Notes: generated by a model not told the origin, from the sequence alone. 64,000 bases of DNA from Sphingobacteriales bacterium (GCA_027484425.1 JAIXSZ010000056.1:91859-155858); one strand, 5' to 3'; positions 28,926-38,935 are shown, counted from the stretch's first letter. Made by a program: numbers and translations.

Positions 28926-30146
28926 ATGATAGACATTAAAGTACCAGCAGTAGGTGAATCAATAAGTGAGGTAACCTTAGTTAAATGGCTGAAAAAAGAG
29001 GGATCTTATGTGAACAGAGACGAGGTGCTTTGTGAACTAGAATCAGAAAAAGCTACTTTCGAACTCAATGCAGAGCAAGCTGGTATATTACATATCAAAG
29101 CTGAAGAAGGTGTAACGCTCAACATCGGTGACTTGGCATGTAGCATAGATGAAACTGCGGCAAAACCAGAAACTGCTGCGCCAGCTCCAGTAGCTGCTGC
29201 ACCCGTAGCAGCTGCAGCGCCAGCTGATACAAAACCTGCTGCGGCAGCTGCTCCAGCCAGCGATGTAAAGGCAACACCAGTGGCGCAAGCTATAATGGCT
29301 GACAAACAAGTGAAACTAACAGAAGTAAAAGGTACAGGTACAAAGGGCAGAATAATGAAACAAGACGTACTGGAAGCAATAGCGCATCCAGGACGTAAAG
29401 GTGGTGACGCTGCTTTCACAAGAGAAGATCGTCGCGAAAAAATGAGCAACCTTCGCAAAACGGTGTCTCGCCGCTTAGTGGAAGCAAAAAACAGTACAGC
29501 TATGCTTACTACCTTTAACGAGGTAGACATGACACGTATCATGGATATACGCAAAGCTTACAAAGACACTTTCAAAGAGTCGCATGGTGTAAATCTCGGG
29601 TTCATGTCATTTTTTACTAAGGCCTGTTGTATAGCATTACAAGAATGGCCTGCTGTGAATGCTTATATTGATGGAGAAACATTAGTTTATCACGACTATT
29701 GCGATATTTCAATAGCAGTTTCAGCTCCTAAAGGACTTGTAGTACCTATAATTCGCAATGCAGAAAGCCTAAGTATGGCTGGTATAGAGCAGAAAGTAGT
29801 AGAACTAGCCAAAAAAGCCAGAGATAACAAGTTAACCCCTGATGAAATGACAGGTGGTACATTTACGATTACTAATGGAGGTGTTTTCGGGTCGTTGATG
29901 TCTACTCCTATTATCAATATTCCACAGTCTGCAATATTGGGTATGCACAAAATTCAAGATCGCCCAATGGCAATAAATGGCAAAGTGGAAATTCGTCCGA
30001 TGATGTATTTGGCACTTAGCTATGACCATAGGATCATTGATGGTCGTGAGTCTGTAGGTTTCTTGGTTCGCGTGAAAGAATTACTTGAAAATCCAGACTT
30101 TATGCTGTTTGGCAGTGACCCGGTAAAGACTTTATTAGAAATATAA
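28926..30146 (+). CDS. odhB: 2-oxoglutarate dehydrogenase E2, dihydrolipoyllysine succinyltransferase
   Basis: 406 residues. Order: lipoyl domain (Glu-Ser-Glu-Lys-Ala-Thr, lipoylated Lys near 43), an Ala/Pro-rich linker (about 80-110), the peripheral-subunit-binding domain (from Thr-Pro-Val-Ala-Gln-Ala-Ile) and a catalytic acetyltransferase domain with Asp-His-Arg-Ile-Ile-Asp-Gly near the C-terminus (catalytic His and Asp). The start Met-Ile-Asp-Ile-Lys-Val-Pro is the family start; an in-frame earlier TTG-type start adds 14 odd residues. It carries the succinyl group to CoA in the TCA cycle. No E1 gene is adjacent. Confidence 0.93.
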   Translation: MIDIKVPAVGESISEVTLVKWLKKEGSYVNRDEVLCELESEKATFELNAEQAGILHIKAEEGVTLNIGDLACSIDETAAKPETAAPAPVAAAPVAAAAPADTKPAAAAAPASDVKATPVAQAIMADKQVKLTEVKGTGTKGRIMKQDVLEAIAHPGRKGGDAAFTREDRREKMSNLRKTVSRRLVEAKNSTAMLTTFNEVDMTRIMDIRKAYKDTFKESHGVNLGFMSFFTKACCIALQEWPAVNAYIDGETLVYHDYCDISIAVSAPKGLVVPIIRNAESLSMAGIEQKVVELAKKARDNKLTPDEMTGGTFTITNGGVFGSLMSTPIINIPQSAILGMHKIQDRPMAINGKVEIRPMMYLALSYDHRIIDGRESVGFLVRVKELLENPDFMLFGSDPVKTLLEI

Positions 30147-30172
30147 TTCTCATATAATTATAGCATAAAAAG

Positions 30173-30206
30173 CACCGAACATTTTTAGAAGGTTCGGTGT
30201 TTTTTT
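30173..30206. terminator. Bidirectional terminator after odhB
   Basis: 8-bp stem (30173-30180 with 30192-30199) followed by seven T on the plus strand; the minus side also has a short T-run (complement of AAAAAGC), so it can serve the convergent DinB-like gene. Confidence 0.85.
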
Positions 30207-30218
30207 ATGCGTAAGAGT

Positions 30219-30779
30219 TTACTTTTTATCAATTAAGTCGTCGGTAAAGTTTCTGATTGCTTTTTCATTTGCAAACTTTCCGGAGTTATAATCTTGTGAT
30301 TTATTTCTAGGGATAGAAAGGCTCTCCCAGTTGTTTTTCGAGTGCAGTTTTGATGCGTATACTATTTGTCCTACATGGTACGAATAGTGAGCAATTTGTC
30401 TGTTTATTGCCTCTAGTATGGTAAGCCCATCGTTTCTTATAAATATTATTTGCCCTAAATCTTCTTCACTTACAGTATCAAGAGCCTGAAACAAACATCC
30501 CCACCCTTCTTCCCATTGCTTCATAATTTCTTCTCTTGACGCGGCATGTTGTTCAAATTCCGCGTCTCTTTTTCTCCATTCTTTTTCACCGTCGGTGTTT
30601 TTAAAGTCTGTCCACCTGCTCAGCATATTACCCCACAAATGTTTTACAATAGTAGCAACACTATTGGTATCATCATTGGCTTGCCAGTTCAGTTGTTCGT
30701 CGGTTAACTGATCAATAGATTTTTCTCCTAGTTGTTTATACATCTTGAAGAGCGTCTTTGCATTGTCTGTATAGTTCAT
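30219..30779 (-). CDS. DinB/DUF1572-family protein
   Basis: 186 residues, all helical, of the DinB-like four-helix bundle. A His after the first helix (Val-Lys-His-Leu-Trp-Gly-Asn) and a later His-x3-His (His-Tyr-Ser-Tyr-His) give the metal-binding trio of this fold. Cytoplasmic, function unknown; relatives include thiol-dependent hydrolases. Single gene, convergent with odhB. Confidence 0.78.
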   Translation of the reverse strand: MNYTDNAKTLFKMYKQLGEKSIDQLTDEQLNWQANDDTNSVATIVKHLWGNMLSRWTDFKNTDGEKEWRKRDAEFEQHAASREEIMKQWEEGWGCLFQALDTVSEEDLGQIIFIRNDGLTILEAINRQIAHYSYHVGQIVYASKLHSKNNWESLSIPRNKSQDYNSGKFANEKAIRNFTDDLIDKK

Positions 30780-30850
30780 ACCGCTAATTTATAATCTAAC
30801 GAAAATACCAAGTTAATGATAATTATCGCCGTAAAGGAATGTAGTATTCT

Positions 30851-30885
30851 AAAAACAACTAACCTCGGCAATTGGCCGAGGTTAG
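30851..30885 (-). terminator. Terminator of sucD
   Basis: Perfect 11-bp stem (30859-30869 with 30875-30885), loop 5, followed on the minus strand by TTGTTTTTAG. It lies 24 bases after the sucD stop. Confidence 0.8.
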
Positions 30886-30909
30886 AAAATAAAAAATACG
30901 AATACTATT

Positions 30910-31788
30910 TTAAGCTGTAACAGAGAGCACCTCTGCCATTGTAATACCTATGTTAGCTGGGCTGTCTACTACATGAATACCACACTCACGCATGATTTTC
31001 ATTTTAGCAGCTGCAGTATCATCAGCACCACCTATTATAGCACCAGCATGACCCATACGACGACCTGCAGGTGCAGTTTGACCTGCTATAAATCCTACAA
31101 CTGGTTTACGCATGTTTTCTTTAAGCCAGTAAGCTGCCTCAGCCTCCATGTTTCCACCTATTTCACCTATCATTATGATACCATCTGTTTCCGGATCATT
31201 CATAAGCAGCTCTACAGCTTCGCGCGTAGTGGTACCTATGATTGGATCACCACCTATACCTATAGCAGTAGAAATTCCCATTCCAGCTTTAACCGATTGG
31301 TCAGCAGCTTCGTAAGTTAAAGTACCCGACTTAGAAACGATACCTATACGACCTGGTTTGAAAACGAAACCTGGCATTATACCTACTTTAGCCTCACCTG
31401 CGGTTATAACACCAGGACAGTTAGGACCTATAAGACGGCAATCACGACCTTTTATAAACTCACGTGCTTTTACCATATCCTGTACAGGAATACCTTCAGT
31501 GATACAGATAATTACTTTTACACCAGCATCAGCCGCTTCCATTATTGCATCTGCAGCAAATGCAGGTGGTACAAATATGATAGATACATCTGCACCAGTA
31601 GTATCAACGGCATCTTTTACAGTGTTAAACACTGGGCGATCTAGATGGGTAGTACCTCCTTTTGCAGGAGTAACACCACCTACCACATTAGTGCCGTATT
31701 CTATCATCTGGGTAGCATGAAAGGTACCTTCTGTACCAGTAAAACCCTGTACTATTACTTTTGATTCTTTGTTTACTAAAACAGCCAT
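30910..31788 (-). CDS. sucD: Succinyl-CoA ligase, alpha subunit
   Basis: 292 residues. CoA-binding Rossmann domain with [10 protein letters not shown] (11-20) and Gly-Gly-Val-Thr-Pro-Ala-Lys-Gly-Gly, and the ligase domain with Gly-His-Ala-Gly-Ala-Ile-Ile containing the phosphohistidine (about residue 248). It forms succinate, ATP/GTP and CoA with SucC. sucC is not in the window, so the subunits are unlinked here. Confidence 0.96.
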   Translation of the reverse strand: MAVLVNKESKVIVQGFTGTEGTFHATQMIEYGTNVVGGVTPAKGGTTHLDRPVFNTVKDAVDTTGADVSIIFVPPAFAADAIMEAADAGVKVIICITEGIPVQDMVKAREFIKGRDCRLIGPNCPGVITAGEAKVGIMPGFVFKPGRIGIVSKSGTLTYEAADQSVKAGMGISTAIGIGGDPIIGTTTREAVELLMNDPETDGIIMIGEIGGNMEAEAAYWLKENMRKPVVGFIAGQTAPAGRRMGHAGAIIGGADDTAAAKMKIMRECGIHVVDSPANIGITMAEVLSVTA

Positions 31789-31811
31789 TAGCCTGATATT
31801 TTAAGATAGTG

Positions 31812-31819
31812 CAAATTTA
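31812..31819 (-). promoter_or_regulatory. Candidate -7 box (TAAATTTG) for sucD
   Basis: TAnnTTTG on the minus strand 23 bases before the ATG; a TTTG further up has only a 12-base spacer. Confidence 0.4.
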
Positions 31820-31923
31820 AATGAAATAACGCAAATTGTCAGATAAAATCTTTGTAACCAAGTAGTGTTTATACCAAAAATTGACAGCAAAATTACTGAG
31901 ACTTAACCACACAAAAATTAATG

Positions 31924-33150
31924 CTAAGCTAGTTTACTCATCAAGTTAGTATTGAGCGCATCTAGAAACTCTTCTGTATACATATAATGCTCACCGTGAT
32001 TCACTTTATTGCCATAAATACACACTGCCAAATCCTTGGTCATTTTACCACTCTCCACTGTTTCAATACAAACTTGCTCCAATGCATTAGCAAAATTAAT
32101 CAGCTCTTCATTATTGTCTAGTTTACCCCTGAAAGCTAAACCTCTGGTCCATGCGAATATTGAAGCAATTGGATTGGTAGAGGTAGGTCTCCCTTTTTGA
32201 TACTCTCTGTAGTGGCGGGTAACTGTACCATGGGCTGCTTCTGCTTCCATAGTTTTACCATCTGGTGTAACTAACACGGAAGTCATTAGACCTAATGAAC
32301 CAAAACCTTGAGCAACCGTATCACTTTGCACATCACCATCGTAGTTTTTGCATGCCCATACAAAATTGCCATGCCACTTAAGTGCACTAGCTACCATATC
32401 ATCTATCAATCTATGTTCATACGTAAGGTTTTCGCTTTCGAACGCAGCCTTAAATTCATTCTGATAGATATCTTCAAATATATCTTTGAATCTACCATCA
32501 TACTTTTTGAGTATCGTATTTTTTGTAGAAAGATATAAAGGCCATTTTTTCTGTAAAGCTAAATTGAAACATGCTCTTGCAAAACCCATGATAGACTCAT
32601 CGGTGTTGTACATAGCCAAAGCCACACCATCACCTTTGAAGTTATATACTTCATGCTCTATTGTGGTGCCATCTTCACCTTCAAACTTTACTGTAAGTTT
32701 TCCTTTTCCTTTTACTACAAAATCTGTAGCTCTATACTGATCGCCAAATGCGTGACGACCTATACAAATTGGTGCCGTCCAGTTTGGCACTAATCTTGGT
32801 ATATTACTCATCACTATTGGCTCTCTGAATACTGTACCATCAAGTATGTTGCGGATAGTGCCATTGGGGCTTTTCCACATTTGCTTCAACTTAAACTCAG
32901 ATACTCGAGCTTCATCTGGAGTGATAGTTGCACACTTAATTCCAACACCATATTGTTTGATTGCATTTGCAGCATCTATCGTAACCTGGTCGTTTGTCTC
33001 ATCACGATATTCGACACCAAGATCAAAATATTTTATATCAATATCAAGATATGGGAGAATCAGTTTTTCTTTGATGTATTTCCATATTATTCGGGTCATT
33101 TCATCACCATCTAGCTCTACTACTGGATTGAGCACTTTGATTTTAGCCAT
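31924..33150 (-). CDS. icd: NADP-dependent isocitrate dehydrogenase, eukaryote-like
   Basis: 408 residues. Start Met-Ala-Lys-Ile-Lys-Val, then [32 protein letters not shown] and Gly-Thr-Val-Thr-Arg-His, all typical of the homodimeric IDH1/2-like class rather than the E. coli class. It makes 2-oxoglutarate and NADPH in the TCA cycle. An in-frame extension to 33219 adds 23 residues with no family support. Confidence 0.95.
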   Translation of the reverse strand: MAKIKVLNPVVELDGDEMTRIIWKYIKEKLILPYLDIDIKYFDLGVEYRDETNDQVTIDAANAIKQYGVGIKCATITPDEARVSEFKLKQMWKSPNGTIRNILDGTVFREPIVMSNIPRLVPNWTAPICIGRHAFGDQYRATDFVVKGKGKLTVKFEGEDGTTIEHEVYNFKGDGVALAMYNTDESIMGFARACFNLALQKKWPLYLSTKNTILKKYDGRFKDIFEDIYQNEFKAAFESENLTYEHRLIDDMVASALKWHGNFVWACKNYDGDVQSDTVAQGFGSLGLMTSVLVTPDGKTMEAEAAHGTVTRHYREYQKGRPTSTNPIASIFAWTRGLAFRGKLDNNEELINFANALEQVCIETVESGKMTKDLAVCIYGNKVNHGEHYMYTEEFLDALNTNLMSKLA

Positions 33151-33232
33151 TGTGTTATAATTTATAATTTTTATAAAATCGTGTAAATCATGGGCTAGAA
33201 AACTTTTGTAAAAAGCCATAACTTACAGAAAC

Positions 33233-33261
33233 CAAAAGTAATGAGTTTTTGGAAAGTACAA
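33233..33261 (-). promoter_or_regulatory. Candidate icd promoter (TTG-N18-TACTTTTG)
   Basis: On the minus strand TTG (complement 33259-33261) and TACTTTTG (complement 33233-33240), spacer 18. The leader to the ATG at 33150 would be about 75 bases. Confidence 0.55.
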
Positions 33262-33292
33262 TAGGAAATAAAGAAACAACAATCAATGCTTC

Positions 33293-33730
33293 TTAATTTT
33301 TCTTGTAATAATATGCAGATAAACCTAATTTACTATTCGTAGTTATTTGCAATTGGCTGCCCGACAGCAACAATACTTTGTACTTGAAAGTATCTCCAGT
33401 ATTGTAAACGGTATTCAATGAAATATCACCACTAAAATACCATGTAAAACCTAAATCGGGCACCTGTGTCGTATATTCTGTACCAGTGCTATCTTTCCTA
33501 AATTCTAAGATATTTGTGATAACTGTGCTTGCCTCATTTTTTTCCCACTGGTCTATTACGCCATTAGAGTTGTCATCAGTTGCAAAACCGGTCTTTTCCC
33601 ACTTTCCTATAATTCTTGCATTAACGCTGTTGTCGTCATTATTTTTTTTGCATGATGACAACGAAAAAAATAAAGCATTTACTAACATCACTTTGCATAC
33701 TACTACAGTCGCTCTCATAATCATCGGCAT
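33293..33730 (-). CDS. Small lipoprotein, lipocalin-like domain possible
   Basis: 145 residues. A hydrophobic N-terminus ends in Leu-Ser-Ser-Cys-Lys-Lys-Asn-Asn-Asp-Asp, a lipobox with the Lys/Asp/Asn tail of Bacteroidota lipoproteins. The remainder has Ile-Ile-Gly-Lys-Trp-Glu-Lys-Thr-Gly and beta strands, like the lipocalin-like proteins common in this phylum. Ligand unknown. Start may also be Met 5 (Met-Arg-Ala-Thr). It is flanked on the same strand by the transketolase gene. Confidence 0.7.
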   Translation of the reverse strand: MPMIMRATVVVCKVMLVNALFFSLSSCKKNNDDNSVNARIIGKWEKTGFATDDNSNGVIDQWEKNEASTVITNILEFRKDSTGTEYTTQVPDLGFTWYFSGDISLNTVYNTGDTFKYKVLLLSGSQLQITTNSKLGLSAYYYKKN

Positions 33731-33801
33731 TTAAAAAAGTAATGTTGATAGAGGAATAAAACACTAATGCAAAAATATCGAAAAATGCAATTACAAAACC
33801 A

Positions 33802-34644
33802 TCAATAATCTCCAAAAGAAGTTACTGGTAATTCTGCAAGAGCTAATTCAAGTTGTTTATCATTAGGTGCAATACCATGCCATTCATGCGTGCCTTCCAT
33901 AAAGCTTACCCCCTTACCCATGGCAGTATGCATTATTATACAAACAGGTTTGCCTTTTCTGGTAGCATCTTTAGCTTCTGTCATGCCATCCAAAACCTCT
34001 TGCATTACATTGCCGTTCATATCAATAACATGCCAACCAAATGCCTCAAACTTGCTGCGTAATGAACCTAAATTCATTACCACATCAGTAGGGCCATCTA
34101 TTTGTTGTCCATTATAGTCGATAGTGGCTATGAGATTATCTATTTTATGATGCGCCGCAAACATAATAGCCTCCCAATTCTGGCCTTCTTGTAGCTCACC
34201 GTCGCCATGTAATGAGTACACCAAATGATTGTCGTTATTCATTTTTTTGGCTAACGCAGCACCTGCAGCAACACTTAACCCCTGACCTAATGAACCACTA
34301 GCAATACGCACACCGGGCAGGTGCTCATGGGTAGCTGGATGCCCTTGTAATCTTGAATTGATATGCCTGAAAGTAGATAATTCGCTAACCGGAAAATAAC
34401 CTGATCTAGCTAATACACTGTAAAAAACAGGTGAAATATGACCGTTAGACAGGAAGAAAATATCTTCTCCTGTACCATCCATATCAAAACCTTCTTTCCT
34501 GTCCATAACACTTAAGTAAAGAGCAGTAAGGAAGTCTGTGCACCCCAAAGAACCACCCGGATGACCACTTTGTACTTTGTGAACCATACGTACTATATCT
34601 CGGCGCACCTGTGTGGCCATTTCTTTCAGTTGATCAATGTTCAT
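33802..34644 (-). CDS. Transketolase, N-terminal (TPP-binding) subunit
   Basis: 280 residues covering only the first domain of transketolase: Ser-Gly-His-Pro-Gly-Gly-Ser-Leu-Gly, Gly-Ser-Leu-Gly-Gln-Gly-Leu, the TPP motif Gly-Asp-Gly-Glu-Leu-Gln-Glu-Gly ending in Asp-Tyr-Asn, and His-Glu-Trp-His-Gly. Ends with a natural stop and no pyrimidine-binding domain follows, so this is a split-type enzyme whose C-terminal partner must lie elsewhere. With that partner it would move two-carbon units in the pentose phosphate pathway. Confidence 0.92.
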   Translation of the reverse strand: MNIDQLKEMATQVRRDIVRMVHKVQSGHPGGSLGCTDFLTALYLSVMDRKEGFDMDGTGEDIFFLSNGHISPVFYSVLARSGYFPVSELSTFRHINSRLQGHPATHEHLPGVRIASGSLGQGLSVAAGAALAKKMNNDNHLVYSLHGDGELQEGQNWEAIMFAAHHKIDNLIATIDYNGQQIDGPTDVVMNLGSLRSKFEAFGWHVIDMNGNVMQEVLDGMTEAKDATRKGKPVCIIMHTAMGKGVSFMEGTHEWHGIAPNDKQLELALAELPVTSFGDY

Positions 34645-34663
34645 TACAATGTTTTATGGGTTG

Positions 34664-34671
34664 CAAAAGTA
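34664..34671 (-). promoter_or_regulatory. Candidate -7 box (TACTTTTG) for the transketolase gene
   Basis: TAnnTTTG on the minus strand 19 bases before the ATG at 34644; a possible TTG lies 25 bases further up, slightly far. Confidence 0.4.
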
Positions 34672-34829
34672 GCAGATAATGTCGATTTCTTATCCACAAT
34701 CTTATAAGAGAAGAGCAAAAATTGAGCGGGAAAACTGAATTTTATAGTAATTGAATTACTTTTTTAAAGCTGAACCAAAATTAAAAGTAGTATTAGGAAA
34801 CATAAGATTAGGCAATAGAAATAACTGTA

Positions 34830-34860
34830 AAAGTAAAGGCTGCAAACAAAAGCTGCAGCC
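34830..34860 (-). terminator. Terminator of the NHL-repeat gene
   Basis: 7-bp GC-rich stem (34838-34844 with 34854-34860), followed on the minus strand by TTTACTTTTAC; 38 bases after the stop at 34899. Confidence 0.6.
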
Positions 34861-34898
34861 AAACCCAAAATAGATTTTATGATTTTATTATGTTGTAA

Positions 34899-36242
34899 CT
34901 ATTGCATAACCACTACTGTGCCACTCCATTTCCCATGTTTAGAAATAGCCACTACACGATAAACGCCTGATGAAGTGAATTCTAAGGTAATATTTCTATT
35001 GGTAGGACCCTCTGTGGTATTTACTAATTGACCTTGATTGTTATATATAGATATGGTCACCATTTCTCCATACATCGATGGTAAAAATATGGTAGTAGAT
35101 TTAAAACAAGGATTAGGCATAAAGGTAATTTTAGCCTCATTCTTGTAATCTTTAAGGTACAAATATCTTACCTTATTACTTTCACCAATATATAAGTTAC
35201 CAGCTTCATCTAATGCTAAACTAGCAGGTGAAGCAATACTAGCTTCAATGGCTAGGTTTCCATCCCCATTTGAAGTTCCGGCACCATTACCAACCACAGT
35301 TTTTATTGCACCCGTCACATCTATTCTCCTTATTCTATTATTATTTCTATCTGCTACGTAAATATTTCCTGTCTTATCAATAGCTAACGCATATGGACCA
35401 GCAAGTCTAGACTGACCAATAACTCCTTCATCGCCACCAAAACCTGAATATCCGTCGCCAGTACCTGCAATAGTAAAAATAATACCGTCCTCTTTTATCT
35501 TTCTTATAGCATTACCATAGGTATCAGCTATAATGAGTGCACCATCAGGTGATATTTTAACATCGTTAGGTCTGTTAATAGAGGCTATTGTTGCTGCTTT
35601 ACCATCTCCTTGCATTCTAGGTACTCCGTCACCAGCTACTGTTGTAATAACTCCTGAAGTATTAACTTTCCGTATTCTATGATTCATTCTGTCGGCAATA
35701 AAAAGATTACCTTCATTATCTAATGCAAGGCCACTCGGAACATTCAATCTTGAATGAATAGCAAGGGTGTCATCTGATGAAAAACCAGCAACGCCAGTTC
35801 CTGCAATTGTTGTAATAATACCAGCAGTGTCAATTTTCCTGATTCTGTTATTGTAACTGTCTGAAAAAATCAAACTACCGCTTTTATCAATTACTATACC
35901 AGCGGGAAAATTTATTTTAGCTGCTGTGGCTGGACCACCATCCCCCGACATGCCAGCTGAACCCCAGCCTGCTATTGTACTTATATATCCACTGGTATTT
36001 ACTTTCCTAATTTTACTACCTTGCGAATCACAGATATAAATATTACCATCTTTATCAATAACCATACCAAAGGGAGTAGTTAATGAAGCTTTTGATGCAA
36101 AACCACCATCTCCACCATATACCGATCTTCCATCACCTACAATAGTGGTGATAATCTGCGCAGATAAAAAAACTGGTAAAAATATTATCCCCAAAACGAA
36201 AGACATTTTGATGACTGTAGCTCTAAATATTTTATTTTTCAT
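34899..36242 (-). CDS. NHL-repeat secreted protein, probable T9SS cargo
   Basis: 447 residues. Signal peptide (about 1-28, Phe-Leu-Ser-Ala-Gln), six NHL-type propeller units with Gly-Asp-Gly-Gly, Gly-Asn-Ile/Leu-Tyr/Phe-Ile-Ala-Asp and Asn-Arg-Ile-Arg-Lys-Ile/Val, then a C-terminal ~80-residue domain beginning Phe-Met-Pro-Asn-Pro-Cys that resembles the T9SS type A sorting domain. Paralogue of 13190-14545 but with AT-rich codons. Function unknown. Isolated gene. Confidence 0.85.
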   Translation of the reverse strand: MKNKIFRATVIKMSFVLGIIFLPVFLSAQIITTIVGDGRSVYGGDGGFASKASLTTPFGMVIDKDGNIYICDSQGSKIRKVNTSGYISTIAGWGSAGMSGDGGPATAAKINFPAGIVIDKSGSLIFSDSYNNRIRKIDTAGIITTIAGTGVAGFSSDDTLAIHSRLNVPSGLALDNEGNLFIADRMNHRIRKVNTSGVITTVAGDGVPRMQGDGKAATIASINRPNDVKISPDGALIIADTYGNAIRKIKEDGIIFTIAGTGDGYSGFGGDEGVIGQSRLAGPYALAIDKTGNIYVADRNNNRIRRIDVTGAIKTVVGNGAGTSNGDGNLAIEASIASPASLALDEAGNLYIGESNKVRYLYLKDYKNEAKITFMPNPCFKSTTIFLPSMYGEMVTISIYNNQGQLVNTTEGPTNRNITLEFTSSGVYRVVAISKHGKWSGTVVVMQ

Positions 36243-36710
36243 GATAAATAGATTTTACATAAATACGCCACTAAACATTAAATTGTAAGTAGTCTATGGC
36301 TACAAATTTACAATTACCGTAAATAATGTATTTTGGCACTAAATTACGATTTTTTTTTCAATCACATCTGTTTCGTATGAGACTACAGCAAAAATATTAT
36401 TAATTTACTTGATTTAAAGTAGCTTTATTGATGTATTTTCAATATTGACATGACGGGAATAATATGCATTTATAATATTTCAATACTTAGTATATTGATT
36501 GAGTTCACACAAATTGACTAATAGTCATCAGTGCTAAATTTAATTCTCATGAAATCATAACAAAAGTAAGTTTGTGAAAAATAATTTTTAACAAATATTT
36601 TGTGAAAGACTCGGTTCAGTAATTCAAAACCCTAGAATTCCAGGAATAACTTTCTTGCAATAGCACATCGTTGACTTATCTATATCTTAAATCAGTACAT
36701 TCAAGTATAT
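36243..36710. other. Intergenic region
   Basis: About 470 very AT-rich bases between divergent genes. It holds candidate -7 boxes near both ends (36303-36310 minus, 36706-36713 plus). No gene or structured RNA recognised. Confidence 0.5.
36303..36310 (-). promoter_or_regulatory. Candidate -7 box (TAAATTTG) for the NHL gene
   Basis: TAnnTTTG on the minus strand about 60 bases upstream of the ATG at 36242; no clear -33 element. Confidence 0.35.
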
Positions 36711-36713
36711 TTG
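36706..36713 (+). promoter_or_regulatory. Candidate -7 box (TATATTTG) for the radical SAM gene
   Basis: TAnnTTTG overlapping the first possible start codon (TTG 36711). If it is used, translation must begin downstream, for example at the TTG at 36729. Confidence 0.35.
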
Positions 36714-38927
36714 CTAAAAAAACAATACTTGGGCACTAAGATATTTCTCATTACACCTCCCTTTACTCAGCTTAATACCCCCTACCCTGCTACAGCTTAT
36801 CTGAAGGGCTTTTTAAACACAAAATCCATTAATAGCTGTCAGGCTGATCTCGGAATCGATGTTACACTTGACTTGTTTTCGAAAAATGGATTAAGAGAGT
36901 TGTTCGCCCATATAAACCTAAATAAACCTTTACTAGACTCAAACACACAAAGAATTGTTTCACTGAGTGATGATTATATCAATACTATTAATCCTGTAAT
37001 TAGTTTTCTGCAAGGAAACAACCCAACTATAGCACATCTGATAGCCAAACGGACATATCTCCCTGAAGCATCAAGATTTAACCAGACTGATGAACTTACA
37101 TGGGCATTTGGTGCTATGGGCCTTCAAGACAAAGCCAAACACTTGGCTACATTGTATCTCGAAGACCTATCAGATTTAATTAAAAACTGCGTAGACCAGC
37201 ATTTTGGATTTAGCAGATATGCTGAACGACTAGGTAGAAGTGCCAGTACTTTCGATGAACTTTACCATGAATTAAATGCTACTCCAACGTATATTGACAA
37301 TATACTTTTAAGAATACTAGATGAAAAACTCAGAGAATTTAACCCAAAAATAGTAGCGATATCAGTTCCATTTCCTGGCAACTTGTATGCAGCCATGCGA
37401 TGTGGTCAGTGGATAAAATCGCATTATCCATTTATTAAGATTGCAATGGGTGGTGGATTTGCCAACACAGAACTACGTTCATTATCAGACCCAAGAGTAT
37501 TTGAATTTCTTGATTTCATAACGCTAGATGATGGAGAAGCACCTATAGAGGCACTTATACAATATGTAGACGAAGTAAGAGATCTTCACTCTTTGAAAAG
37601 AACCTTCGTATTGGTAGATGGCAAGGTTACTTATATTAATAATTCAAACTGTATTGATTATAAGCAGGGGCAAGTTGGCACGCCTGACTACACTGGTCTA
37701 CAACTAGACAAGTATATTTCTGCAATAGAAGTAGCTAACCCCATGCATAGCCTATGGAGTGACGGTAGATGGAACAAACTGACTATGGCTCACGGTTGCT
37801 ACTGGGGTAAATGTACTTTTTGCGACACGTCTCTCGATTATATTAAAAGATATGAACCCTTAACTGCTGCTATTATTTGTGATAGAATAGAAGAGATGAT
37901 AGCACAAACGGGCCAGACTGGGTTTCATTTTGTAGACGAAGCTGCCCCTCCTGCACTGATGCGTGCCCTTGCTTTAGAAATAATAAAAAGGAAAATAACT
38001 ATAAACTGGTGGACGAATATAAGATTTGAAAAAAGTTTCACCAGAGATCTGTGTTTATTGCTACGCGCTTCTGGTTGCATTGCAGTATCAGGTGGACTTG
38101 AAGTAGCATCAGACAGGTTATTACAGCTTATACAAAAAGGAATAACAGTCGCTCAAGTAGCAAAGGTTAATAAACACTTCACTGAAGCGGGTATAATGGT
38201 ACATGCTTACCTAATGTATGGTTTCCCCACACAAACAGCTCAGGAAACTATTGATTCGCTAGAAATGGTCAGACAAATGTTTGCAGCTGGCATTTTGCAA
38301 TCTGCTTTCTGGCATCAGTTTGCGATGACTGCTCATAGCCCGGTGGGAATGGATCCTGCTTTTTACAGAGTGAAGATAGAAAATGAAGCCATTGGTACAT
38401 TTGCTAACAATGACCTGGTGCATGCAGACCCTACTGGTGCCGAGCATGAGCTTTTTTCGATGGGGCTCAAAAAATCTTTGCTCAACTTTATGCACCATAC
38501 ATGCCTAGATTATCCGTTAAACAAATGGTTTGATTTCAAAGTACCTAAAACTACTGTAAATCCTAGCTATATAGCACAAATACTGAACGAGCAGGAATAT
38601 ACAGCAAACAAATTAACCACAAAAATAATATGGCTTGGTACTAACGTTTTAGCGGAAGATTTCATCAAATCTCATAAAGGTGAGCAATATGAAATGTGCA
38701 GTATTACAATAAATACACGTCAGCTTACGCATACTATAAAGCTAGAACGCAAACAAGGCAATTGGCTTGCATCTATGTTGCCGCTGCTTAGTGTAAACAA
38801 CCCAAAACAAATGACACTACAAGAGGTAAAAGACAACTATGAAGCTGGTGGCCTTGAAGATTTCGAATTATTCTGGGACAATAAACCAATGAATACCATG
38901 TTCAAAGCAGGTTTGTTACAATTATAA
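36711..38927 (+). CDS. Radical SAM enzyme with N-terminal B12-binding-like domain
   Basis: Up to 738 residues. The start resembles B12-binding radical SAM proteins (Lys-Ile-Phe-Leu-Ile-Thr-Pro-Pro, Tyr-Pro-Ala-Thr-Ala-Tyr-Leu), followed by a Rossmann-type domain with Val-Ala-Ile-Ser-Val-Pro-Phe-Pro-Gly and Met-Gly-Gly-Gly-Phe. The radical SAM domain has Gly-Cys-Tyr-Trp-Gly-Lys-Cys-Thr-Phe-Cys, i.e. a Cys-x4-Cys-x2-Cys cluster rather than Cys-x3-Cys-x2-Cys, then Phe-Val-Asp-Glu-Ala and Gly-Gly-Leu-Glu. There is no ATG near the N-terminus, so the start is TTG 36711 or 36729. Substrate unknown; neighbours give no clue. Ends 8 bases from convergent nucleoside transporter. Confidence 0.82.
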   Translation: MLKKQYLGTKIFLITPPFTQLNTPYPATAYLKGFLNTKSINSCQADLGIDVTLDLFSKNGLRELFAHINLNKPLLDSNTQRIVSLSDDYINTINPVISFLQGNNPTIAHLIAKRTYLPEASRFNQTDELTWAFGAMGLQDKAKHLATLYLEDLSDLIKNCVDQHFGFSRYAERLGRSASTFDELYHELNATPTYIDNILLRILDEKLREFNPKIVAISVPFPGNLYAAMRCGQWIKSHYPFIKIAMGGGFANTELRSLSDPRVFEFLDFITLDDGEAPIEALIQYVDEVRDLHSLKRTFVLVDGKVTYINNSNCIDYKQGQVGTPDYTGLQLDKYISAIEVANPMHSLWSDGRWNKLTMAHGCYWGKCTFCDTSLDYIKRYEPLTAAIICDRIEEMIAQTGQTGFHFVDEAAPPALMRALALEIIKRKITINWWTNIRFEKSFTRDLCLLLRASGCIAVSGGLEVASDRLLQLIQKGITVAQVAKVNKHFTEAGIMVHAYLMYGFPTQTAQETIDSLEMVRQMFAAGILQSAFWHQFAMTAHSPVGMDPAFYRVKIENEAIGTFANNDLVHADPTGAEHELFSMGLKKSLLNFMHHTCLDYPLNKWFDFKVPKTTVNPSYIAQILNEQEYTANKLTTKIIWLGTNVLAEDFIKSHKGEQYEMCSITINTRQLTHTIKLERKQGNWLASMLPLLSVNNPKQMTLQEVKDNYEAGGLEDFELFWDNKPMNTMFKAGLLQL

Positions 38928-38935
38928 CAAATGCT

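Noticed and set aside
29006..29554. 182-codon open frame antisense to odhB
   Set aside because: Low-complexity Ala/Ser mirror of the Ala/Pro linker of odhB; shadow frame.
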